Positions 24,807-33,119 of a stretch of 64,000 bases of DNA are shown here, in pieces. The stretch is taken from positions 124,001 to 188,000 of the forward strand of contig DATGZN010000026.1 of the NCBI GenBank assembly GCA_035297145.1, read 5' to 3'. This stretch comes from QHXW01 sp035297145 (GTDB lineage Bacteria; Acidobacteriota; Terriglobia; Bryobacterales; Bryobacteraceae). How positions within the stretch are numbered: position 1 is the stretch's first letter; each line of letters starts with the position of its first letter. The notes under the pieces were generated by a model. The model saw nothing but the letters and a program-made list of their open reading frames with translations. It was not told where the DNA came from and searched no databases. The position numbers were made by a program, and so were the translations under genes.

Positions 24807-25928
24807 ATGCGAAGGAACATCAAGTTCTTAATTTCCTTGCTCCTTGGTGTTGCCGGTGCAAGCGCACAGGCTCCCAAGAGCCCGCCCGAGCCAGACGTGC
24901 TCGTCTTTATTGACGGCGAAAAGCTGATCGGCCATCTGATTCGTTCCACCGCTGACAAGGTCACGTTCAAGAGCGACATGGCGGGCGAAGTCACTGTCGA
25001 ATGGAAGAAGATTCAGGAGCTTCACTCGTCCCAGAAATTCGCCGTGGTCCGAAAAGGAGTGCAGCTCCGTAGTAGCGAAGCCGGCTCGCAAATCCCGCGA
25101 GGAACAATCGCCGTAAAGGACCAGAAGATCGAAGTGAACCCCGGCCCACCGGGCTCGCCGCAGACGGTGCCCGTGGCGGATGCCGCCTTTGTCGTGGATG
25201 AAGCCAGTTTTGAGAAAGCATTGCATCGTCCGGGGCTTCTCGAAGACTGGAAAGGCTCGGTCACCGGGGGTGCGTCCTTAGTTGAGGCTACCCAGAACAG
25301 CACCAGTTTGTCGGCGGGATTCAGCTTCATTCGCGCAGTGCCTCAGGAGGGATGGCTCGATCCGCGCAACCGCACCATCGTGGATTTCAGCGTGTCCTAC
25401 GGCAAAGTCACGCAGCCCAACACACCCACAGTAAAGACCTCCATCTACCACGCGGATGCCGAGCGCGATGAATACTTCTCGGCACGGCTATACGGTTTTG
25501 GACAACTGGCCTACGACCACAATTTCTCTCAGGGCCTCGACCTGCAGCAACTATACGGCGGTGGCATCGGTTGGACCGTAATCAAGAGCGCGAATCAGGC
25601 ACTCGATATCAAGGGCAGCATGAGTTTCGTGAATCAGGAATTCCAGACCTCGGCTCAGAACCAGAACCTGATCGCCTCCACTTTTGCCGAGCGCTACGTC
25701 CGCACACTGCCTCATGGTATCCTGCTTGCCGAGCAATTCTCGGTAACTCCTGCATGGAACAACACGCGCGCGTACTCGGCAGCCGCTGGCGCGGGCCTGA
25801 CTCTGCCGGTCTACAAGCGCCTCAGCGTAGCCGTCAATTCACTGGACTCCTTCCTGAATGATCCGCCGCCCGGCTTTAAGAAGAATTCGTTCCAGTTCAC
25901 CACCGGGGTGACCTACACACTGCCCTGA
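24807..25928 (+). CDS. DUF481 family outer-membrane protein
   Basis: 373 residues with a signal peptide (LISLLLGVAGASAQ). An N-terminal small beta domain (about 30-110) with DGEKLIGHLIRSTADKVTF precedes a region of alternating polar/aromatic strands (about 140-373) typical of the DUF481/YdiY beta-barrel: GSVTGGASLVEA, TIVDFSVSYGKV, EYFSARLYGFGQLAYDHNF, FQFTTGVTYTLP. It probably sits in the outer membrane, although it ends in Leu-Pro and lacks the usual terminal Phe. Function is unknown; salt-induced and porin-like roles have been suggested for relatives. A ribosome-binding site GGAGG lies at about 24796-24800. Confidence 0.82.
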   Translation: MRRNIKFLISLLLGVAGASAQAPKSPPEPDVLVFIDGEKLIGHLIRSTADKVTFKSDMAGEVTVEWKKIQELHSSQKFAVVRKGVQLRSSEAGSQIPRGTIAVKDQKIEVNPGPPGSPQTVPVADAAFVVDEASFEKALHRPGLLEDWKGSVTGGASLVEATQNSTSLSAGFSFIRAVPQEGWLDPRNRTIVDFSVSYGKVTQPNTPTVKTSIYHADAERDEYFSARLYGFGQLAYDHNFSQGLDLQQLYGGGIGWTVIKSANQALDIKGSMSFVNQEFQTSAQNQNLIASTFAERYVRTLPHGILLAEQFSVTPAWNNTRAYSAAAGAGLTLPVYKRLSVAVNSLDSFLNDPPPGFKKNSFQFTTGVTYTLP

Positions 25929-25955
25929 TTCGCGCCTTCACAACAGCGTCAGCGG

Positions 25956-26969
25956 ATGGTACACAATGAGCTGATGCGCGCATGGTTGATGGATTCCTAC
26001 GAAGGCGTGGAAAAGCTTCGATTGGGCGAGGTGCCGGATCCACAGCCTGGTCCCGGCCAGGCCCTGCTCCAAATGAAATTCGCGGCCCTGAACCCCGCCG
26101 ACGCTTTTCTGGCAGAGGGGATGTATCCAGCCAAGCCCCCCTTGCCCCACATTCTCGGCCGTGACGGTGTGGGCGACGTCATTGCGGTTGGACCAGGGGT
26201 CGGAAACGTTAAAGTTGGCGACACCGCCGGCATTCTGCGCTGTAACGCCGGCGTCGAGGTCTGGGGCACCCTTGCCGAAAAGGCCGTGATCCCCGCGGCG
26301 AGCCTCGCTCCGATCCCCAAGGGCTGGTCGTTGGAAGAGGCGGCAGGCGCTCCCTTGGTTTTTCTGACGGCCTGGCAGGCCCTGACGCAATGGGACCCCC
26401 CTGCTCCTCCTCCTGCGGGCTCTGTGCTGCTCGTGACCGGCGGTTCAGGCGGCGTAGGTGTGGCTTCGGTGTTGCTGGGGAAGTCCATGGGACTGGTTGT
26501 GGTCGCATTGTCCCGCAGCCCTGAGAAGGGCGAGAAGCTGAAGCAGCTCGGCGCTGATTTCGTTTTCAGCCCGGACACGCCGAACTTGCGCAAGGCAGTT
26601 TCCTCGGCCCTTGCTCCGAGAAAAATCGACATCGTGGTGGACAATGTCGCCGGTCCGGCGTTCAACGACCTGATCGCCATGCTCGGCTACGGCGGCAGAA
26701 TTAGCGTTGTTGGCCGAAGCGGTGGTGCGGTCCCCGAGTTCAACACCGCGACACTCTTTTTCCGGCGCAATCGGATTGGCGGCGTGGCCGTCTCTGATTA
26801 CACCCCGGATTCGGCGCAAACGGCCTGGAAAGAGATTGTTAGGCGTCTCGATGGGCTCGCGAAGCGGCCCGTAAGCGACGGCATTTTTCCCTTTGCGGAA
26901 GTGAAGGCCGCATTTGCGCGATTAGCCCAGGGACCGATGGGGAAAGTGCTGGTAAGGGTGGCCAGCTAG
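25956..26969 (+). CDS. zinc-binding-type (MDR) dehydrogenase / quinone oxidoreductase
   Basis: 337 residues (or 331 from ATG 25974, MRAWLMDSYEG, which is the usual start of the family). GroES-like N-domain with HILGRDGVGDVIAVGPGV, then a Rossmann domain with VTGGSGGVGVASVLLGKSMG binding NAD(P)H and VVDNVAGPAFNDLIAMLGYGG. The catalytic zinc ligands of alcohol dehydrogenases are absent, which points to the NADPH-dependent quinone reductase branch. It is cytosolic; the substrate is unknown. A second, more distant member is at 46554-47531. Confidence 0.85.
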   Translation: MVHNELMRAWLMDSYEGVEKLRLGEVPDPQPGPGQALLQMKFAALNPADAFLAEGMYPAKPPLPHILGRDGVGDVIAVGPGVGNVKVGDTAGILRCNAGVEVWGTLAEKAVIPAASLAPIPKGWSLEEAAGAPLVFLTAWQALTQWDPPAPPPAGSVLLVTGGSGGVGVASVLLGKSMGLVVVALSRSPEKGEKLKQLGADFVFSPDTPNLRKAVSSALAPRKIDIVVDNVAGPAFNDLIAMLGYGGRISVVGRSGGAVPEFNTATLFFRRNRIGGVAVSDYTPDSAQTAWKEIVRRLDGLAKRPVSDGIFPFAEVKAAFARLAQGPMGKVLVRVAS

Positions 26970-27050
26970 TCGTACAAAAGGCGAAAAGTGCGTCAGGCCA
27001 CCCAATCCCGATCGACAACTGGCCTTGCAAACCGTTCAAAACGGGGCCTT

Positions 27051-27085
27051 AGATATCGGCATGTCTCGTGCTAAAGTCGATATCT
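27051..27085. repeat. 8-bp inverted repeat upstream of the pyrophosphatase
   Basis: AGATATCG at 27051-27058 and CGATATCT at 27078-27085 form a perfect inverted repeat with a 19-nt spacer, about 75 bp before the hppA start. Each arm contains the palindrome GATATC. It could be an operator; there is no T-run, so a terminator is unlikely. Confidence 0.35.
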
Positions 27086-27160
27086 CACTTCTCCGGGGGA
27101 GAAAAGCTGTAGGTTTGTACCACGGTATTCATGAACCTAAGAATTCAGGAGGCTAGAAGT

Positions 27161-29635
27161 ATGCATCGTGTGATTTGCTTGGTGAAGTCTGCCCTGTTCG
27201 CGGTCCTTGTGTTTGGCACCCCGCTCTTGGCCCAGTCGTCGGAGCATGGTGGTGAGGCGAACCTCGTTCTCCCCGACCTTGATTCGGCTCAATTCCTGGG
27301 TGGAATCGGGGGGCACAACCTGCTGATGGGCGGCCTCGCCGTGTGTGTCCTGGGTCTTCTCTTCGGACTGGCTATCTTCTTACGGCTGCGTAACATGCCC
27401 GTGCATAAGTCCATGCTTGAGGTCTCCGAACTCATCTACGAGACGTGCAAAACGTACCTTCTGACGCAGGGTAAGTTCCTGATATTGCTGGAGTGCTTTA
27501 TTGGCGTGATCATAGTTTTCTACTTCGGCTATTTACAGGAGCGTGAGGCCTCCAAAGTTCTGATTATTCTGCTGTTTAGCGTCGTGGGTATCTCCGGCAG
27601 CTTCTTCGTGGCGGCTTTCGGCATGCGCGTCAACACCTTCGCGAATTCCCGCACCGCCTTCGCCAGCTTGCGCGGTAAACCCTACCCCTGCTATGACATA
27701 CCGCTCCAAGCCGGTATGAGCATCGGCATGCTGCTGATTTCCATCGAACTGCTCATCATGCTTTTCATCCTGCTGTGGGTGCCTGGCAACCTGGCCGGTC
27801 CGTGCTTCATCGGCTTTGCGATCGGTGAGTCGCTAGGCGCTGCCGCCTTGCGCGTGGCCGGTGGCATTTTCACCAAGATCGCCGATATCGGATCGGATCT
27901 GATGAAGATCATCTTTAAAATCAAGGAAGATGACGCGCGCAATCCGGGTGTGATCGCCGACTGCACCGGCGACAACGCGGGCGATTCGGTTGGCCCCTCG
28001 GCGGACGGTTTCGAGACCTACGGAGTGACTGGCGTTGCTTTGATTACCTTCATTTTGCTCGCGGTGCACGATCCCATCGTGCAAGTCCAACTGCTGGTCT
28101 GGATCTTCTCGATGCGCATCATGATGGTGGTGGCGTCGGGAGTCAGCTATTTCCTTAACCACTTCTGGGCGAAGAACCGCTATGAGAACGCTGACAAGAT
28201 GAATTTCGAAGCGCCGCTGACCACGCTGGTGTGGCTGACCTCGGGCCTGTCGATCGTGCTGACGTACATCCTGAGTTCCTTCATGGTCCCGATACTCAAC
28301 GGCGACACATCGCTGTGGTGGAAGCTTTCGAGCGTGATTAGTTGTGGCACGCTGGCCGGGGCTCTGATTCCGGAGTTCGTCAAGGCGTTCACCTCGACGC
28401 AATCGCGGCACGTGCGCGAGATCGTGACCAGTTCGCGAGAAGGAGGCGCCTCGCTCAACATTCTCTCCGGTTTCGTGGCCGGCAACTTCAGCGCTTATTG
28501 GCTGGGAATGACGGTAATGGCGCTGATGACCATCGCTTTTCTGATGAGCACCTTGGGTCTAGGCACGTTAATGGTGGCGCCGGCAGTGTTCGCGTTTGGA
28601 CTGGTCGCTTTCGGTTTCCTGGGTATGGGACCTGTCACGATCGCGGTGGACAGCTATGGTCCCGTGACCGACAATGCGCAGTCGATCTATGAGCTTTCGA
28701 TGATTGAGGAGATCCCCAATATCCAGCAGGAACTCCAAAAAGAATTTGGGTTCTCGCCACAGTTTGAGCGCGCCAAGGACAATCTGGAAGAAAACGATGG
28801 GGCGGGGAACACGTTCAAAGCTACCTCGAAACCGGTGCTGATCGGCACGGCCGTCGTGGGCGCGACCACCATGATCTTTTCTACCATCGTAGCCCTCACT
28901 GATAAGCTGACTACGAACATCGACAAGCTCTCGATTCTGCATCCGCCGTTCCTGTTAGGACTGATCACGGGCGGCGCGGTCATCTATTGGTTTACCGGCG
29001 CCAGCACGCAGGCTGTCAGCACGGGTGCCTACCGCGCGGTGGAATTTATCAAACGCAATATTCACCTCGAGGGCGGAAACAAAGCCTCGGTTGCCGATTC
29101 CAAGAAGGTTGTTGCCATTTGCACGCAGTACGCGCAGAAGGGCATGCTGAACATTTTCCTCGTTGTCTTCTTCGCTACTCTGTCGTTCGCGTTTTTCGAG
29201 CCGTTCTATTTTATCGGCTACCTGATCTCGATCGCGCTGTTTGGACTCTTCCAGGCGTTCTTCATGGCAAATGCGGGCGGAGCGTGGGACAACGCCAAGA
29301 AGATCGTGGAGACGGAGCTGCACGCCAAGGGCACGGAACTGCACGCCGCGACGGTTGTGGGCGATACCGTGGGCGATCCGTTCAAGGACACGAGTTCGGT
29401 AGCTTTGAACCCGATCATCAAGTTCACCACGCTGTTCGGCCTGCTTGCGGTGGAGCTGGCAGTTTCGCTGACAAATAAGCAAGGCCCCACCTTCAGCACC
29501 GTATTCGCAGTGATCTTCCTGGCGATATCGATGACCTTTGTCTATCGAAGCTTCTACAGCATGCGGATTGAAGGCTCCGGCGAACCAGCGACCACAGAAA
29601 AGCCCGTAGATCGCGAGCCCATGGCGGTTCGCTAG
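27161..29635 (+). CDS. hppA: membrane-bound proton-translocating pyrophosphatase
   Basis: 824 residues from ATG 27161, chosen because AGGAGG lies 7-12 bp upstream; ATG 27131 lacks a ribosome-binding site. About 16 membrane helices follow an unusual N-terminal leader (VLVFGTPLLAQSSEHGG). Pyrophosphate/Mg-binding motifs are present: DNAGDSVGPSADGFETYG and GDTVGDPFKDTSS, plus DSYGPVTDNAQ. In the segment aligned with GNTTAA of potassium-dependent enzymes this one reads GNTFKATS; a lysine there marks the potassium-independent subfamily. It couples PPi hydrolysis to proton export at the inner membrane, saving energy under stress. It overlaps the convergent GH51 gene by 4 bp. Confidence 0.94.
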   Translation: MHRVICLVKSALFAVLVFGTPLLAQSSEHGGEANLVLPDLDSAQFLGGIGGHNLLMGGLAVCVLGLLFGLAIFLRLRNMPVHKSMLEVSELIYETCKTYLLTQGKFLILLECFIGVIIVFYFGYLQEREASKVLIILLFSVVGISGSFFVAAFGMRVNTFANSRTAFASLRGKPYPCYDIPLQAGMSIGMLLISIELLIMLFILLWVPGNLAGPCFIGFAIGESLGAAALRVAGGIFTKIADIGSDLMKIIFKIKEDDARNPGVIADCTGDNAGDSVGPSADGFETYGVTGVALITFILLAVHDPIVQVQLLVWIFSMRIMMVVASGVSYFLNHFWAKNRYENADKMNFEAPLTTLVWLTSGLSIVLTYILSSFMVPILNGDTSLWWKLSSVISCGTLAGALIPEFVKAFTSTQSRHVREIVTSSREGGASLNILSGFVAGNFSAYWLGMTVMALMTIAFLMSTLGLGTLMVAPAVFAFGLVAFGFLGMGPVTIAVDSYGPVTDNAQSIYELSMIEEIPNIQQELQKEFGFSPQFERAKDNLEENDGAGNTFKATSKPVLIGTAVVGATTMIFSTIVALTDKLTTNIDKLSILHPPFLLGLITGGAVIYWFTGASTQAVSTGAYRAVEFIKRNIHLEGGNKASVADSKKVVAICTQYAQKGMLNIFLVVFFATLSFAFFEPFYFIGYLISIALFGLFQAFFMANAGGAWDNAKKIVETELHAKGTELHAATVVGDTVGDPFKDTSSVALNPIIKFTTLFGLLAVELAVSLTNKQGPTFSTVFAVIFLAISMTFVYRSFYSMRIEGSGEPATTEKPVDREPMAVR

Positions 29636-31233
29636 GTGGTTGCCAGGTGCGCTGCGGTGTAGGAGCGCGGCGGCAGTTTGAAGGTCATTTTCGCGCCGGG
29701 CTTCGGCGGATCGAGCCGCTGCGGTGTCACACGGTTCGGCTGGTCGAAACTGTTCGACGCTTTCAAATCCGATCCTGTCAGAGTTTCGAGGCCAAGGATC
29801 CGAGTGGGCGCCGTGCCGGGCCAAGTCACCGTGACTTCGCGCTCGGCGGCCAAATCCCGGTTCAGCATCAGAATGCATTGTTCACCGGTAGCTGGGTCGG
29901 CCGTGGCGGCGAGGTCTACGAACGGTACCTGCCCTAGACGCGGCACTTCGTACGATTCCGATTCCAGTAACAAATCAATTACTTGGCCTCGGGCGAGATG
30001 CAAGGCCCAGGCGTAAGGATAGTAGATGGTCTGGCGAAGGACATGCTCCTTGTTGGTGAGGAGCGGAGCAATGACGTTGACGAGCTGGGCCAGGCAGGCG
30101 ATGCGCACGCGATCGGAATGGCGCAGCAGAGTGTTGATGAGGCCGCCGACGAGCAGAGCGTCCTCGAGATTGTAGACCTCCTCGAGTAAGTGCGGCGCCT
30201 CCTGACGGTTGCCATCACCGCTTCTTGCGCGGTACCAGACATTCCACTCGTCGAAGGAAAGCGAAAGGCGCTTGTTGGACTTGCGCAGACCGCGCACGTA
30301 ATCGCAAACCGCGGCGACTTCCTGAATCTGGCGCTCCATGTCGAGATTCAGCGCTAAATATCGGCTCGTATCGCCATTGCTCTCGCTGGTGTTGTTGTAG
30401 TAGCGGTGGAGTGAAATGAAGTCCACATCGTCGTAGCACTGTTCGAGGACCTGGCGATCCCATTCCAGGTAGGTCCGCATTCCCGGACCGCTCGAACCGC
30501 ACGCGACCAGGCTAAGGGATCGGTCCACTGCACGCATCTGGCGCGCGGCATCGGCCGCCTTCAAGCCGTATTCATTGGCGGGCATGTGTCCGATCTGCCA
30601 AGGGCCGTCCATTTCGTTGCCCAGACACCAGAACTTCACGTTGTGCGGAGAATCCACGCCGTGCTGGCGTCGAAGATCGCTCCAGTGAGCGCCGCTCGCG
30701 ACGTTGCAATATTCGACGAGCGCAGCCGCATTTTCCGGCGTGCCGTTGCCCAGGTTGACGGCAAGCAGGGGCTCGGTTCCGACCGCACGGCACCATCCGA
30801 TGAATTCGTTCGTCCCGAACTGGTTAGTGTCAAGCGTATTCCAGGCGCGGTCCAAAACTCGTGGCCGCTGCTCTTTGGGTCCGACTCCATCCTGCCAGTG
30901 GTATCCGGAAACGAAGTTTCCGCCGGGATAGCGGATGATGGGAACGCCGAGCGAGCGGATTTCCTCGATGACGTCCTTGCGCAGGCCATTCGCGTCAGCA
31001 AGGGGCGATCCCGGGTCGAAAACGCCGCCGTAAATCGCGCGGCCGAGATGCTCCAGAAACGAGCCGAGGACGTGACGGTCGAGATCGGTGCGTGGCCGCG
31101 AAGTGTCGAACACAACGCGCGCGGGGCCGGAGGTTTTGGTTTGTGCAAAGCCCCTGTACCAGGAGCCAGCGGCTAGCGACCCGGAGGCTGCTAGTACATA
31201 ATTCAGAAATTCACGTCTGTTGGTTGAGCACAT
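29632..31233 (-). CDS. alpha-L-arabinofuranosidase, GH51
   Basis: 533 residues. The N-terminus MCSTNRREFLNYVLAASGSLAAG is a twin-arginine-type export signal. The GH51 TIM barrel carries the acid/base glutamate E207 in WCLGNEMDGPWQ and the nucleophile E329 in LSFDEWNVWY; RYPGGNFVSGYHW is also diagnostic. A C-terminal beta domain follows (about 400-533). It releases terminal arabinofuranose from arabinan or arabinoxylan outside the cytoplasm. The gene stands between the pyrophosphatase and the inositol cluster with no sugar transporter beside it. Confidence 0.93.
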   Translation of the reverse strand: MCSTNRREFLNYVLAASGSLAAGSWYRGFAQTKTSGPARVVFDTSRPRTDLDRHVLGSFLEHLGRAIYGGVFDPGSPLADANGLRKDVIEEIRSLGVPIIRYPGGNFVSGYHWQDGVGPKEQRPRVLDRAWNTLDTNQFGTNEFIGWCRAVGTEPLLAVNLGNGTPENAAALVEYCNVASGAHWSDLRRQHGVDSPHNVKFWCLGNEMDGPWQIGHMPANEYGLKAADAARQMRAVDRSLSLVACGSSGPGMRTYLEWDRQVLEQCYDDVDFISLHRYYNNTSESNGDTSRYLALNLDMERQIQEVAAVCDYVRGLRKSNKRLSLSFDEWNVWYRARSGDGNRQEAPHLLEEVYNLEDALLVGGLINTLLRHSDRVRIACLAQLVNVIAPLLTNKEHVLRQTIYYPYAWALHLARGQVIDLLLESESYEVPRLGQVPFVDLAATADPATGEQCILMLNRDLAAEREVTVTWPGTAPTRILGLETLTGSDLKASNSFDQPNRVTPQRLDPPKPGAKMTFKLPPRSYTAAHLATT

Positions 31234-31551
31234 GAGTCACCAATTCAGCAAAACGCAAACGCTATCACGTGGGCGCGTGAGCGTCAACCAGGTTCCTACG
31301 GCTTCGGTGCTTTGCGATTTCGAAACCAATCGGGCAATTCGGGGACAGTAGAGAGCCATGGCGGCAGTCCGCCGCTCGCGAGGATGAAAACAAGGGAGCA
31401 GGGTTCTGGGGGTAGGCAATTCGGGTACAGGCAACGAAATTCCGGATTGGACAGGCAGGCGTTTCCAGGGTTGTGTGCGTCGGGAATTTCGAAGCCAGTC
31501 CCCGAATTGCGGATTATGCGCCTTGAAGATCATATTCTCAAGACACTCACC
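31234..31551. other. intergenic region with three copies of a 13-16 bp repeat
   Basis: 318 bp between the GH51 start and the iolE stop. GGCAATTCGGGGACAG (31333-31348) recurs as GGCAATTCGGGTACAG (31415-31430, one mismatch), and its core GCAATTCGGGGAC recurs inverted at 31498-31510. Around the outer copies ATTTCGAA-CCA-TC is also shared in direct orientation. A 98-codon minus-strand ORF here follows the repeats and I do not believe it is coding. The pattern suggests a dispersed intergenic repeat family. Confidence 0.5.
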
Positions 31552-32475
31552 TCAGGGAAGCGCGTTGACCACTCCGTGGAGATATCGCAAACTCGCGGCC
31601 ATGCTTTCAGCCGGCGGTACCGTGGTGGCGCCGAACTTGACGTCCTGTTCTACGACCAGCCAGCCGGAGTAGCCGTTCTTGACGAGCATTCGGAAAAACG
31701 CAGGGAAGTCGACGCAGCCGGCGCCGATTTGCGAGAACACGCCGGCTTCGACCGCTTGATCGAAATCGAGCTGTCTTCGGTTTGACTCGGCGAGAATAGC
31801 CGGATTGATGTCCTTGATGTGGACGTAGCGCAGCAAGTGTTTGTATTTCTCGCCTTCGGAGACGGGGTCGCCTCCGCCGTAGTAGCAGTGCCCGGTGTCC
31901 AGGCAGAGGCCCATTTTGGTAGACGATGCCGCATCGAATAATTGTGCCGTTTCACGCGGTGTTTCGACGTAGGTGGCGACGTGGGGATGAAACACCAGAT
32001 CGAGGCCGAAATCGGCCGCAACTCGCTCGGCCTCCGAAATCACACGCGCGACTTCGCGCCATTGGGATGTGTTCAACGACTGGCTGCCATCGGCGGAAAC
32101 GCGGCCGGCGATTTTCCGCCGCTGGGGAGATTGGGCATCGGCGAGCACGATGAGGGGCGCCTGCATTGCCGCGAGGAGCGTTCCGACTTTGCGGATTTGC
32201 TCGATCGCCGCGCTCGCACGCGAAGGATCAGCTAAGGGCACAGGCACGAACGAGGACAGCATGGTCAGCTTCTTGCGCTGGAGAACCGGCCGGAGAACGT
32301 TGGCATCCGTCGGGAAGTAGCCATAGGGTCCCAGTTCAGTGCCGGTGTAACCACCGGCGACCATCTCGTCGAGCATATGCTCGTAGGGCTGCTCCCAGGC
32401 GGGACCGTAGTCGTCGGGAACGCCCCAACTGACAGGCGCGCATGCGAATCGGAAACGGGGGGCGGCGGCGGGCAT
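31552..32475 (-). CDS. iolE: inosose dehydratase-like sugar isomerase/epimerase
   Basis: 307 residues, a xylose-isomerase-like TIM barrel. It begins FACAPVSWGVPDDYGP, the usual start of 2-keto-myo-inositol dehydratases. Metal-binding motifs include LVFHPHVATYVETP, LCLDTGHCYYGG, YVHIKDIN and GWLVVEQDV. IolE dehydrates scyllo-inosose to the trione that IolD opens. iolB, iolC and iolD homologues lie divergently downstream of its promoter region, which strongly supports the assignment over a generic epimerase. The 640-bp gap to iolB holds pseudogene fragments and no other complete gene. Confidence 0.9.
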   Translation of the reverse strand: MPAAAPRFRFACAPVSWGVPDDYGPAWEQPYEHMLDEMVAGGYTGTELGPYGYFPTDANVLRPVLQRKKLTMLSSFVPVPLADPSRASAAIEQIRKVGTLLAAMQAPLIVLADAQSPQRRKIAGRVSADGSQSLNTSQWREVARVISEAERVAADFGLDLVFHPHVATYVETPRETAQLFDAASSTKMGLCLDTGHCYYGGGDPVSEGEKYKHLLRYVHIKDINPAILAESNRRQLDFDQAVEAGVFSQIGAGCVDFPAFFRMLVKNGYSGWLVVEQDVKFGATTVPPAESMAASLRYLHGVVNALP

Positions 32476-32512
32476 GCGAATATTATGGCGCAGAAGCAGA
32501 GCAAATCAGTTA

Positions 32513-32536
32513 ACGGGCGAAGCGATGCTCGCCCGT
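32513..32536. repeat. 8-bp palindromic arms with 8-nt loop
   Basis: ACGGGCGA at 32513-32520 pairs with TCGCCCGT at 32529-32536. It sits 38 bp upstream of the iolE start in the divergent region and could be a dispersed palindromic repeat or an operator. A second, different palindrome at 33078-33101 closes the same region on the iolB side. Confidence 0.45.
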
Positions 32537-32570
32537 ACAAGTTTGGCTAAAGGTAAGTTGTCGCGCGCCT

Positions 32571-32750
32571 GACGCGTTTGCGCTCGAGACACGGTTTGGA
32601 TACATTGACCTGACATGGATTGGATCGAGTGTGGCGGTGCCCGCGGAGCTGGAGAGTGTCATCGCGGAACTCGACCATTTCACTCAGGATCCCAACACCG
32701 TCTTGAGTCTCCCTCGTGTGTTTCAAGCTTGGGGATGCCGCGCCAGCTAG
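32571..32750 (+). pseudogene. unidentified gene fragment (C-terminal-like)
   Basis: An open frame with protein-like text (ETRFGYIDLTWIGSSVAVPA, ELDHFTQDPNTVLSLPRVF, QAWG) ends at TAG 32748-32750. There is no convincing start: the only nearby one is GTG 32631, in the middle of the protein-like part. The composition differs from random antisense reading and looks like the end of a real protein whose front has been lost. I do not recognise the family. It lies among other debris between iolE and iolB. Confidence 0.3.
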
Positions 32751-32799
32751 GCCGGGCGAGGCAATGCCTGCCACTGTGTTGCTTGCATAGTAAGGTCGG

Positions 32800-33064
32800 A
32801 TGACAATGACAGACAGCGAAAAAGCAGCACGGTTGAACCAGCTTCTGGAGGCAGGGAAGACGAACGGCTACGTTCTTTACGATGATATCGATGCGCTACT
32901 GCCCGACGATTATGAAAGCGGAGAATTTCGATTACACGCGCGGATATAGATTCTCGGCGTATGGCTGCTGGTTGGTACGACGGCACATCATTCGAGCTAC
33001 GCTACAGGGGAGCGGGGAGGCGAGTATCCCACCGCAGTTAAAACCGCCCGATTGGGTGCAATGA
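32800..33064 (+). pseudogene. deleted sigma-70 family factor (region 1.1 joined to region 2.3-2.4)
   Basis: From ATG 32800 (weak AAGG site upstream) the text RLNQLLEAGKTNGYVLYDDI and DALLPDDYESG resembles sigma-70 region 1.1. It stops at TAG 32947-32949. In another frame, from about 32910, MKAENFDYTRGYRFSAYG then CWLVRRHIIRA matches the region 2.3-2.4 core of RpoD (MKAVDKFEYRRGYKFSTYA...WWIRQAITR), ending at TGA 33062-33064. The whole of regions 1.2 to 2.2 and everything after 2.4 is missing, so a sigma factor gene was collapsed by deletion and frameshift. A 49-residue region 1.1-like peptide could still be made. Confidence 0.65.
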
Positions 33065-33077
33065 TCAAGGGAACGCG

Positions 33078-33101
33078 AGGACAGGCAGGAATGCCTGTCC
33101 T
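33078..33101. repeat. perfect 10-bp palindrome with 4-nt loop before iolB
   Basis: AGGACAGGCA at 33078-33087 and TGCCTGTCCT at 33092-33101 form a hairpin with loop GGAA, ending 18 bp before the iolB ATG. A half copy (GGACAGGCAGG) occurs near 31449. This is the form of a dispersed REP-like palindrome; in this place it would also fold in the iolB leader. Confidence 0.6.
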
Positions 33102-33119
33102 ACCCGTGAGAGGAGTGTC

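Noticed and set aside
31237..31533. A 98-codon minus-strand ORF between GH51 and iolE
   Set aside because: It translates the intergenic repeats, and no ribosome-binding site was seen. Treated as repeat DNA.
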